Positions 1-8,905 of a stretch of 64,000 nt of DNA are shown here, piece after piece. This DNA is from Tolypocladium sp. Sup5 PDA-1 (taxonomy: Eukaryota; Ascomycota; Sordariomycetes; Hypocreales; Ophiocordycipitaceae), in the NCBI GenBank assembly GCA_000750105.3, contig JPHH03000083.1, positions 1 to 64,000 on the forward strand, read 5' to 3'. Under the pieces are notes generated by a model. It made no database searches, was not told the DNA's origin, and worked only from the letters and a program-made list of their open reading frames with translations. The position numbers and the translations under genes were made by a program. How positions within the stretch are numbered: position 1 is the first letter of the stretch; every line of letters starts with the position of its first letter.

Positions 1-2
1 CC

Positions 3-1019
3 GACCACCAACAAGCCTGCGAAATCCGACAACTTGACGAAGACTCTCACATCGCGCGTTCTAGTGCTGGCGGAAGCACGTCCCCACGGAGCAGAGGTCC
101 TAATAGCGAAACAGCCAGCGACACTGCCTGCGATACCGATGCTGTATCTCTTCACGTCGCAGCGTCTAGCAAAAACTGTTCTTCGTTCCATAAGCCAGCA
201 AGTGTCGATCTGGCTGCGAAGCTCCAATGCATCATAGGGCACAAGATTGCCGGGCACGGGACCGCTCGGCTTTTCGAGCTACGTTGCCTCCTGCAAGACA
301 ACACAAGGCTCTGGATACAGGAGGCCGTCGTCCAGAGAGCGTCCAATGCTGCAGTTTGCACGTATTGGGGCTGCGGGCCGGAGCCGTGGAAACGCCCTCG
401 GTCGGCCGAGAGCGGTGTCCTGCCGGGGTTGCTGAGGATCATGGGCCACAAGGTAGCCAAGGCAGCCAGCGGAGCAAGAATTGAGAAGCTCCGAGTGCAC
501 GTGGTCGGGCATCCTGCATCTCCAGCGAAATGGCTATCGGGGGACGTGGTGAGTGACAATTGGCCAGGTGCGTACGAGGACTATTGGCGCACGATAGCAA
601 CATCACCTCGTTTCACCGGTAGCCTTCCCGCTCTCCAGGCCAAACCGGAAGACGAACTAGAGACGATTATTGGCCATCGTTTGTTCCTCGGCAATGGAAA
701 TCCCGAGTTCCAGCTCCAATGCCAGTGGACGTCTGGTGATGAAACTTGGGAAAACGAGACCGACCTTCAGAGGCTCCAGAGCGCTGCTGTCCTGGCGTAC
801 TGGGACAGCGACCCAGGAGCGCGCAAGGGCCACGTACCTGAGCGATATCTTACGATCCTGTCCCACGAATGGCGCGACGGAGCGCTATACCTGCGGGTGC
901 AATGGGTCGGCAGTTCCGCATGCCTCAAGGACACCACGTTAGAGGAGGTCACGAAAGCCATGGATGAGTGGCCTACAGGGTGCCGCGAGTATCTCGAAAA
1001 GCACAATATGTGGAACTGA
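3..1019 (+). CDS. Partial protein with four tandem chromo-like repeats
   Basis: One frame is open from base 3 to the stop at 1017-1019 with no in-frame ATG before base 435, so the start lies left of the window or in an upstream exon. Four units follow each other, each opening with a hydrophobic-I-x-x-H/S-H/E core and most closing with a tyrosine-tryptophan: about 219-370 (CIIGHK ... TYW), 429-590 (RIMGHK ... DYW), 655-805 (TIIGHR ... QCQW ... TWENE ... AYW) and 843-1010 (TILSHE ... RVQW). Unit 3 fits the chromodomain pattern best, with strand-strand, W-E-x-E and C-terminal helix. Chromodomains read methylated histone tails or serve transposon integrases; which applies here is unknown. The first 70 codons are Ser/Thr/Asp-rich and probably disordered. 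The chromo assignment is by eye. Confidence 0.6.
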   Translation, partial: DHQQACEIRQLDEDSHIARSSAGGSTSPRSRGPNSETASDTACDTDAVSLHVAASSKNCSSFHKPASVDLAAKLQCIIGHKIAGHGTARLFELRCLLQDNTRLWIQEAVVQRASNAAVCTYWGCGPEPWKRPRSAESGVLPGLLRIMGHKVAKAASGARIEKLRVHVVGHPASPAKWLSGDVVSDNWPGAYEDYWRTIATSPRFTGSLPALQAKPEDELETIIGHRLFLGNGNPEFQLQCQWTSGDETWENETDLQRLQSAAVLAYWDSDPGARKGHVPERYLTILSHEWRDGALYLRVQWVGSSACLKDTTLEEVTKAMDEWPTGCREYLEKHNMWN

Positions 1020-1767
1020 GTTGCTGCTAGACAATTCTCGTGTGCTGTTCCCAGGCCAGCTTCCGTGCTCGCATCAGTGGTTCCCTGATGCTGGGAAGTA
1101 GACCCAAGTCTCTGCTAGCTAGCTATCATACGTCTTTGCGATCATTGTCTACAACGTCGCACTTTCATAGCACTCAGTCCTTCAATCCAATCATCAAAAG
1201 CTCCCCTAAATGTAGCCACCAAGGTACCTGCCACGCCAAAGTCACTCCTCCGACATACCTGCACGACGGAAGTGCGCTCCAGTGTCGTCGCGCTCTATCC
1301 CGGCGAGCCGAGAATGCGTGCCTGTGGCCCCGGCAAGGGCACAGAGCTCATCCAGCAGCCACCTCATGCCATGCCCATCTGGCGAATATCCCAAGTGGGC
1401 TAATATGGCAAAGGGGGCGGAGTCAACTTAGCACGAGTTCTCTCGATCAGACATGCACATGAGAACGAAAGCTTGGTTGAATGTATTTGGCAGACAGCCA
1501 CGCAGGTAAGCTAGGTGTGGCCTCCCTGGGATGTATTGAGCGGCAACTTTCCTCATATTCTCTAAGCGCCTTCTCTTTCTTGACTCGACCTTACCTGTCT
1601 CTGTAGGTGGTGTCATCATGCTGCTGACCAGCGATTAATCCTCGCGTAACAAAGCAGCCCATCACGACCGCATCCGTCACCAGCTATTGCCGGCCTTACG
1701 CTTCCTCACCGCAGCCCGCACATTGTCCGCAGATGTGCCGTGATACGGGAGCGACGTTAGCTGACAT
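1020..1767. other. Intergenic, no supported gene
   Basis: About 750 bases between the 3' ends of two convergent genes. A 140-codon plus-strand frame at 1040-1462 has no recognisable domain and no splice context, so I do not call it. Confidence 0.5.
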
Positions 1768-2772
1768 TTATGCCTTAGGCGTCGTGGCGTGAGCCGTCAT
1801 CGTTATGTTCGACCCATGGTCTGTCGCTTGTAATTCGTGCTGGCTCAACAAAGCCAGTCTCTGGTCTGCCATCATTTGTCGGCCAGGTGACGGTGCGGTG
1901 CCATGAGCGACGACTGTCTTGTTGCTTCGAATCCTGCAAGATTTGCCAACCCTGGAGGCCATGCCAGTCCGAGGCGCAGCGAGATGATCGAGCATGGTCC
2001 GGAGGGCACACATGTATCCGCACAAAGAACGATCCTGCTGACCGTGTGCGCTCCGGCCGTTGCTTCGTGCAAGCCGCCCGGAAATCTCATTGTTGCCGTT
2101 CTGAACTTGTTTCCGTCTTTCCTCTCGTCTTTTTCTCTTTCTCTCCTGCCTCTGGGCGATCTGCCGTCGTAGCGGCTCCAAAAAAGGCTTCAGCACGACG
2201 CACAACTCGTGCTCTCTTATCGCTAGATCCCAATCCAGAAGGAGTATGAGTTGCGTCTCCATCTCATTCACATCATCTTGGTCGAACTCAATCGAAGTGC
2301 TGTCTGTTTTGAAGCGAGAGTATTTCACCCAGCGCTTGTTCTTGGGCCGATAGTCGTCGATGAACTTGACGGCCAGGATGAGCGACGCCAGGAATATGCG
2401 ATGGGGCGTGGAAGGAAGACCGCGGGCCGTCGGCTCCAGTCTCGACTTGAGGCGTGTCAGGTAGATAAGAGTCGACATGAGCGGCATCACACCGACTTTA
2501 GAGGCATTGACCAGGTGCGTGATGAACTGTTCGAGGGTAGGCAGCGCAGACTCTTCGTTATAGCTTGCGCCATGCCGGGACAGCTCTGTCGACACCGAAG
2601 GCACATGCTGCTGCTGCTCCGAGCTCGTGGATGAGATTGGCAGGTCGTGTTTGATGACTCCGCTTGCAACACGCGCCAAGTATGCAATCATTTCGCGATT
2701 GACTGGCTCGCGAGCAAACTGGCTAAGCACTTCCTCATAAAGGTCGTCTGTGTCAGTGGCTCGCGGCAGCAT
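1768..2772 (-). CDS. PHO85-type (PCL-like) cyclin
   Basis: A single-exon frame of 334 residues from ATG 2772. Residues about 90-200 form an N-terminal cyclin box typical of Pcl1/Pcl2-like G1 cyclins: YLTRLKSRL, then STPHRIFLASLILAVKF, then NKRWVKY and a closing METQLILLLDWDL segment. Such cyclins bind the Pho85/Cdk5-class kinase and link nutrient state to cell cycle and polarity. A lysine/arginine-rich stretch (QERKRKRREERRK) follows the box and could be a nuclear signal. The tail is low-complexity. The frame continues 39 codons upstream to an ATG at 2889, but a TATA-like motif lies inside that extension, so I prefer 2772. Confidence 0.82.
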   Translation of the reverse strand: MLPRATDTDDLYEEVLSQFAREPVNREMIAYLARVASGVIKHDLPISSTSSEQQQHVPSVSTELSRHGASYNEESALPTLEQFITHLVNASKVGVMPLMSTLIYLTRLKSRLEPTARGLPSTPHRIFLASLILAVKFIDDYRPKNKRWVKYSRFKTDSTSIEFDQDDVNEMETQLILLLDWDLAIREHELCVVLKPFLEPLRRQIAQRQERKRKRREERRKQVQNGNNEISGRLARSNGRSAHGQQDRSLCGYMCALRTMLDHLAAPRTGMASRVGKSCRIRSNKTVVAHGTAPSPGRQMMADQRLALLSQHELQATDHGSNITMTAHATTPKA

Positions 2773-2873
2773 GATGAACGGTGGGAGGATGGAACAGGGA
2801 TAGACCGCAGTTGTCCGTGCGAGAGTGTAGAATGTAGTATGCGGGAGTAGGACGCTGAGGTGTGGGATACTTG

Positions 2874-2883
2874 TATTATATAG
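2874..2883 (-). promoter_or_regulatory. TATA-like box of the cyclin gene
   Basis: Minus-strand CTATATAATA lies about 100 bases upstream of ATG 2772. It overlaps the alternative upstream ATG at 2889, which argues that the longer reading frame is not translated. Position and match only; no transcript data. Confidence 0.45.
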
Positions 2884-3284
2884 GCCCATAGGCGGGTGGA
2901 GAGTCTATATTGGGGTGCCGTCAGGCGTACTCGTCCCGTACGTGCAACACCCACCACATCAATCATTGTATTGCTGCCCGTTGGTAAAACATATAGACTA
3001 TAGTCCGACCAATGTCACAGGCAGTGGCACGGCTTTACATGCTGCGTTTGGCGAAAGGGCGTAAATAAAGTGTCGCGACCGTAACATGCCCACCCACGGA
3101 GTGCCATGCGTAGGCCGCCCAGAGCGCTTTGAAAAGCCGCCCCAAACTGGCAAATACTGGCCACATCTACAAAGATTTGCATATCCGATTCTGGGTCTCT
3201 GAAGTGAGGTCAAGGACTTTGCATTTAAGCCGCGGAAACTACGGCCCTCATGATGACCTCCATTACTGTCTACCCAACGTCACA

Positions 3285-3707
3285 ATGAGGAGTCTGAATG
3301 TTGGGAATCGCATTTCACGCTATCTAGACAGAGGTAGACCTCCGTCTGGAGGACCGGTTGACTTCGAAATTCGAGCCCTGGGCGGCGATACAAGCATCGT
3401 ACAACTCAAAGCGTTGCCACCAAAACAGGGCACCGTCTCGCCGCAGCAGCGCATTGCCGAGCTCAGCGAGGAAATTCGGCAATTGACATGCGAACTGGAA
3501 TATTACCAAAAGTTAACCGACGACGTGCTATTGCGCATTATGCCGATCGTTCATTTCCACTCGTCCGGCCTCTTCTCCATGGTTCAGAAGTGCAACGCGA
3601 GCATTGAGCGGGCTCGGCAGGAGCATCCACAGCAGGAGCATCCACAGCAGGAGCATCCACAGCAGGAGCAATCTAGGACAAGTCATGAAATGGAAAGCAC
3701 GTCTTAG
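3285..3707 (+). CDS. Hypothetical coiled-coil protein, 140 aa
   Basis: The start at 3285 is the first ATG in the frame; the frame is open further upstream but only with non-ATG codons. Residues about 55-80 (RIAELSEEIRQLTCELEYY) have heptad spacing and predict a short coiled coil. The C-terminus carries a Glu/His/Pro/Gln-rich repeat encoded by a 15-bp tandem repeat, then a Ser/Thr-rich tail. It is transcribed divergently from the cyclin gene across about 510 bases. I recognise no family and infer no function beyond possible self-association. Confidence 0.55.
   Translation: MRSLNVGNRISRYLDRGRPPSGGPVDFEIRALGGDTSIVQLKALPPKQGTVSPQQRIAELSEEIRQLTCELEYYQKLTDDVLLRIMPIVHFHSSGLFSMVQKCNASIERARQEHPQQEHPQQEHPQQEQSRTSHEMESTS
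3618..3671 (+). repeat. 15-bp coding tandem repeat, 3.5 units
   Basis: Three perfect copies of CAGGAGCATCCACAG (3618-3662) and a partial fourth encode QEHPQ repeats. The period is a multiple of three, so changes in copy number keep the frame of the host gene. Confidence 0.9.
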
Positions 3708-3867
3708 TGCTGCGATGCGGCCAGATTGCCTTGGGGCGCGTCGACAATGCGGTGTAATACTGCTGGGGGCTGTCGGACTGTTGGTCTCTGGGGGTGCCAT
3801 TGTGCATTTGACTACATCGTTACCAACATGCATGACTGCGGTTCACAAAATTAGTTCAGCGGAGATA

Positions 3868-4253
3868 TTATTTCGGATTCTCTTGTCGCATTCTGTTTGG
3901 CTTCTGCGACTCTGCTGAAGACGGCGGCAGCTTGAAAGTGACTCGGCGCTTCCTGACTCCTCCGTTTCTGCTCTTTTGTTGCGCTACCCCTTCAAGCGCT
4001 GCTTTGACTGGCTCCCATTCTTGCTTGGCTTGCTTCAACTTTCCCGGCTCCAGCAGTTCGTCCCTCAGAAAATAGTCAAAGAACTCTTCCATGTCCCCGT
4101 CGAAGCCGTCGTCAAGAGCTTTGGCAGTTAGTCCGTCAACACTCATCCATACGAGACATTGCGTGAGGGCTGAATGATCCTACCGCTTTTCTCTGCTTCG
4201 TTCTCGAGACTGTTCTCGCCACGAGTAGTCGCGTCAGCTTTGTGTGCCATCAT
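3868..4253 (-). CDS. Hypothetical small acidic/basic protein, two exons
   Basis: Exon 1 is 4253-4184 and exon 2 is 4118-3868, joined across a 65-bp intron (4183-4119) with GTAGGA donor, a CTAAC branch site and an AAG acceptor. Phase is 1 and the join is in frame, giving 106 residues. The N-terminal half is acidic (GFDGDMEEFFDYF), the C-terminal half basic (RKRRVTFKLPP). The long uninterrupted alternative reads 92 residues from an ATG inside the proposed intron; the branch site and acceptor favour the spliced form. No family recognised. Confidence 0.5.
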
Positions 4254-4740
4254 GTCTTCCGTAACATCTGCTCGCCTGCATCAGTCCAAGGTGCATGTGC
4301 AAGTTATACAGATTGGCTAGTTTGACCATGCGAATGTGGACAAACGGACGGGATTTCATGGCCTAACAGCCACCAATGCTGTTGAGTAGCCAGATGGGTC
4401 CCTCCATCACCGGTTGCCGTAGAATACAAATGGCCATTGCGAGAAAGGTGCACACGGCCAGATGCTGATGGGCACGTTATGGGCCAAGACCTGCAAGTTT
4501 CGTGACGTCACGGCCGAATCGTGCCGAGAATTCCCGGAATGGTGTGCCTGGCGTAGAATGAAATCGTCTCCATCCAACTCCGGCGATTCATGCGTACGGA
4601 GCAAACAGAGAGGCACAGACCGCTAGGCTCTTGCTATATAGGAGGAATCACACCCAACGCAGCTCAGTACCGCATCTAAGAACACCTACAACCAAACAAG
4701 TCTCGCTTACATTTAAGAACGTTTTCTCGGAGCATCAAAC
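4254..4740. promoter_or_regulatory. Divergent promoter region with TATA at 4635
   Basis: This 487-base spacer separates two divergently transcribed small genes. On the plus strand a CTATATAGG motif at 4634-4642 sits about 105 bases before ATG 4741, a usual TATA distance. No other element is clear. Confidence 0.45.
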
Positions 4741-5525
4741 ATGGGATCTCCGGAGCGGCTCTCCGCCGACATGCTTGACGTCGAAGCGCGGACGGTGGGA
4801 GATTCGGGTAACTTCCTTCCAGCTTCAACAAATCTAGATATCCCATCACTAACCTACACCAAGACAGCGACTGGCAAAGCTCAGAAAGCGACAGCACAGG
4901 AAGTCTGCGCACTTTCGTTGTTCGCGACGATGAAGACCCCGAGGGGCCACCACAAACGCCGGGCACGCGGACGCCAACCTTGATCGACGATTCTGGCCGA
5001 GACGAGGGACCTTCTTCTGAGGAGAAGGAAAGATCGGGATACAAATGCAGTAAGCGCCAGAGACGACGATCTGCGTCGGAGAGAGCTGTCGATTGTAGCA
5101 AGGCCTTGTGCGATGCAATTGGTTGCGCTTCGCACCCGTGTGGTGGCGCAAGCTTCCGCCCGCCTCGGCGCTTCAACCCTTATCTGTTCGCGGAGTATTT
5201 GGAGGATGCGATCCCTGCCATTGACGATTTCTCGCGTAGTCTTAGAATTCTGAGGAGCGAGATGGACTCGTGGGCTGGGGTGCGGAGGCAACGTGATACC
5301 TACCCCGATTGCCACCACCGGGATACTCGCAGTGCCCGCTCAGAGCTTCGTCATGGCAGTCGTGACGACTCGAGGTCTACGGGCAGGGGCCACTGGCAAT
5401 GCGAATGCTCCGGGGCATTGGCCGACGAGCATACCCCGGCACACCGGTCGAACGAAGACACAGACTCGGATCAGCCATTTGTTCGACTCAGGCCAAGGGC
5501 GTGCCGGGGGAGGCGCCGCAGCTAG
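4741..5525 (+). CDS. Hypothetical Ser/Asp-rich protein, two exons
   Basis: Exon 1 is 4741-4807 and exon 2 is 4864-5525, with a 56-bp intron (GTAACT donor, CTAACC branch, AAG acceptor). The join gives 242 residues. Residues about 20-75 are Ser/Asp/Glu-rich, then comes a basic patch (KRQRRR) that may direct the protein to the nucleus, a short Cys-containing stretch and a helical-looking segment (LFAEYLEDAIPAIDD). The last 80 codons are Arg/His/Asp-rich and could be out of frame. A second acceptor four bases later (exon from 4868) leads to a stop at 4983, so tandem acceptors decide between a long and a short protein. Family not recognised. Confidence 0.5.
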
Positions 5526-6020
5526 AAATGACATTGTTGAGCGCAGTAAGCACATCAGTGAAATGCTACGTCTTTGTCCACATTGCGTCTTCACAGTCCA
5601 CGAATCGGTCATTCCGGGCGTATAAGCGTCCACAGCAGTCCTCCTGCATTCATGATGTTAGTCTGGAGTTTACGGCTCACCTCGGTCTTCAGTTGGCGTT
5701 TTCGTGCACCTACCCTACACCCACCACCTCACCATCACGTTCACGGTTTTCCATCCGTTCTATCGCCCCCTCCTCGTTTAAAAAGTTTTGATTACATGCA
5801 TATCGAATTAAACTGACGGAGAGTCCTCCATTTAGCCCTCGCATCCGCCACTTTTGCATCAGATGCCCTTGTCCCGGTCAGCCCAAGGTTCCACCATCCA
5901 ACCATTTCTTAGCTCCTTGACCTCGCACCCCCTTGTTCTTTCCTCTTCTTTCGCAGATCCCTTCTTTTCTTCGTCTGTTTACTGAGCTTATGCCGCGCTG
6001 GCTTCGTAGACCTTCCCGAG
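5526..6020. other. 5' flank of the RING-like gene, pyrimidine-rich
   Basis: The plus strand becomes strongly C/T-rich from about 5700 to 5990, as is common in fungal core promoters and 5' leaders. A related leader sequence recurs near 42.7 kb. Confidence 0.4.
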
Positions 6021-7765
6021 ATGGAGTGCTTCGGTCGGCCTGGCCGTGAACGCAGGGAGTCCCCTCAACACCGGCACGCAGGACATGGTCACCGAGTATT
6101 CATCGACTTGACCAGTCCTGGCCCTCACAGCGCCCTGGAAAATATTGACCTTACAGCCGATGAGGGAGTTCGAGATGGAGCCAGCCGGCCTGAGATAGCT
6201 GGCGACGTGGGAAAAGACACGGGCGTCCTCACTGCCAATCAGAGTAGTGAGGAGCAGCAGGAGTGCTCCGGCTTCTACTGCGCAGCGTGTAACGGTCCAA
6301 TTGGTCCCCGACCGGTCGTGCGAATCTGCGGCTGCGTAAGTCTTTGCTTGCTTGTCGAGCTCATGGTACTGACAAACGCAGCTGTACTGTTGGGCATGCA
6401 CTGCCAACGCCACGCGGCGTTGGAACAGGCGGGACTTTGCCTGCAACATCCGCCAGCACTGGCGTCAAGGAAACCACGACGGGAGGGAGACATTTGGACT
6501 GGGCGAGGACTGCAGCATCTGCTACGTGACTCTTTCCACTGTCGAGGACAGGTTGGACCAGGAGGACCTTGCGAAGTTGTTCCTACCCCTCTACAGTGTA
6601 GCCGCAAGCCCGGATTCATATGAGGCGATGGGTCTCTCGATGCTCGGTAAGTAGCACCGCACCACAAGGCACGATCGCTCCCTCTTGGTTGACACGATTC
6701 ATCAGACAATCCTGGGTCGCCTCCTGACACGGCCGCTACGGGTTCTCCAACCCCAACGATGGCCGATGTTACCGGAGAAGCAAGCAGTGGGTCCCATTCA
6801 GAGGTTTACATGACCATGGACGTGTTCCCAATTGATCACACATGCACCGTCAAGGACCTTTTCCAGCGTCCTAAGGCCCCAAACTCCGCAGAAAAGAGCT
6901 GGGAACCGTACTTCAAGACATCCGATATCCCAGAGGACTTCGACATCGACAACTGCGGTTCCTCCGCTATTGAGGACCGCGTAATGGATCCAGATGACCG
7001 TCTCAACAGAGACATGTCCGTTAAAGCACATGTTCGACCGGGCCACTGTATGCCAGGTAAGTGCCACCACATTGCGAAACGTAGTTGCTCCCTCATGGTT
7101 GACATGATGAATCAGAGTATCATCGTCCTGCGCCGCAAACAATGGCGTCGGATGGCGGTCAAAGCAACGAGAAGCCGTGGATGGACATCTACGTGACGGA
7201 TTGCTTGGAGAAATGGGACAAGGGAAATAACGAAGCCGAAGCATCCAAGACAGAGAATGACGGTCAAGACCGTGGAACTTGCTTGAGCCAAGTGATGTCC
7301 GGCCCCGCGAGACATGCCTCCAAGCAAACGTTTGATGTGGAGGCATACGTCGGATCGAGCCCCGACCTGCAAGGTAAGCGCCCCCTTGAGACGCAATTGT
7401 GCTCTCCTTATTGACACGAAGTAGGAAGCAATGCCAGGGGAGGAGATGTCGCAGGGATGGCTTCACAGACTTCTGGTCCTTCTGCTATCTCGGGCATGCA
7501 GCCCTCGGCTGTCGGAACTTACGCTGGAAACCGCGGTGGGAATTGCTGCGTTTCTGGCATCGATACCTTCGACTTCGTGATGAGGGGCGTTTGCGAGTGC
7601 ACAGGGTCCTCGAACTCTACAACTGAGGTCGCTGATGGACCGAATGATTGGGAAGGCTCCCGAATTGTTGTATCGGAGTTATTGAATGCGGACATCCCAT
7701 ACGACCTCTTCGGGCCCATTGTTCCAGCTCGAGACAACAGTAACCGAGGCAATGGAGGCGCCTGA
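6021..7765 (+). CDS. RING-like Cys-rich protein, five exons
   Basis: Exons 6021-6335, 6382-6646, 6706-7056, 7116-7373 and 7425-7765 join in frame to 509 residues. Introns are 46, 59, 59 and 51 bp with GTAAG donors and CAG/TAG acceptors. Across the exon 1-2 junction the protein reads CAACNGPIG, then ICGCLYCWACTANA, then about 40 residues later CSICYVTL: paired cysteines as in a RING or other zinc-binding fold, though histidine ligands are not clear. A ubiquitin-ligase role is inference. The rest is acidic and without recognised domain. Introns 2 and 3 are similar to each other and intron 4 resembles both. Parts of this gene recur at 31.1-31.4 kb and 42.7 kb. Long open frames on the opposite strand are shadows. 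Confidence 0.72.
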
Positions 7766-8905
7766 CCAACTGCCCGCCCTGGGCATGCGTTCGCGAAACG
7801 CATTGCGATTGCGGGTTGAAGACAGGTCTGATTTCGTTGTCAAAGATGCTTTGCTGCCAACTGTTAGCTCACACTCATTCAACTGCAATACAGTTATGTC
7901 AGTCTTTTAAACTTGTAGGATGCTGAATGTTAAGCTACGGGGGCCAGGAAGCGGACTGGCGCCCATGGGCATCTTCCTGGTGACACAAGGACGTCTGCAT
8001 GTCGGTGAACGGTGCGACGAATGGCGTTTTCGTCTGAACAGGTTTCCATGGTGGGTATGGGATATTTTTTGCCAGGTGGCGTGGTAAACGTCTGTCTTCC
8101 CCGCCCCCCGTCTCAGGCTGGATGGCCCCAGGTCCGCTGGCCAGACAGCTCATCAATCCCCGCATCCCTGCATCCTAACGCCGGTACGCATTGGGCGCCA
8201 CAGCTTCCGCATCATTGAATAGTAGCTTAATATTAAGTCCCCAGGTCGATGGCGTTGGGGGCCGAGTCGTACATGCCTCCGACCTCACGCTTGCCACGCT
8301 TGCCAAAACACGCTGCCGTTCTCGCCATGCATGCACACACACGTCTGCTCGACCAGCCTCATCGCATCTCCTCGGGCGTCACCGTCGCCCCGTAGAAGCC
8401 GCCCCCGTGCTCCCCCCCGGACGCGTCGCAAGTCAGACACGGCGGAGATTGGCCTTCGCGGCCGCCGGCGCTGGGCTCCTCTGTTCCGCACAGCCCAACG
8501 AAATGTTATCGTGTCACCGCAGCAGCAACAGCGGCTAATGCCTCTTCACCAGCACGAAGACGATGGAGAATCCATGGGCAGCGCATGCGTGGACTCCAAG
8601 TAAAACTCATCGCGCCTGTCATCCCTTCAATCGATACCTTCAAACCTTGTTCCGGGGTTTAGTAGGCCAGCCTAGTGTACGTGATGTCCAAACTCCCACC
8701 TGCCATTTAATGACCCTCCGATGTACCCGGTGGTGCCTCAATCCCTCCGGGTACCCAGCCTGCATGATTCCACGATAAAGCTGTGGATGTATAGAAAAGA
8801 ATGTGTTATTTCTCTTGCACAGAGGAACGCCATCCAGTCCCACTGGTGACAACTGGAAGCATAGAATGCGCAAACTTGGAGATTTCGTGTATGCATTTCT
8901 TGGTA
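7766..8905. other. Intergenic with a squalene epoxidase fragment
   Basis: No gene is supported. The only recognisable content is the 47-base fragment at 7990-8036 and weaker similarity just beyond it (to about 8110) to the 5' flank of the squalene epoxidase pseudogene near 55 kb. Confidence 0.5.
7990..8036 (-). repeat. 47-bp exact match to a squalene epoxidase 5' end
   Basis: The 47 bases are identical to 54978-55024, which encode the N-terminal residues NAIRRTVHRHADV and neighbours of the squalene epoxidase pseudogene. Downstream, scattered matches continue into what is the 5' flank of that gene. It is therefore a displaced gene-start fragment, not a gene. Confidence 0.85.

Noticed and set aside
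1040..1462. 140-codon plus-strand frame after the chromo-repeat gene
   Set aside because: Low-complexity composition, no splice sites or homology visible.
5293..5625. 110-codon plus-strand frame overlapping the end of the 4741 gene
   Set aside because: Could be a third exon reached by an unseen intron, but I found no good donor and acceptor.
6798..7466. 222-codon minus-strand frame over exons 3-5 of the RING-like gene
   Set aside because: It crosses clear plus-strand introns and has no domain.
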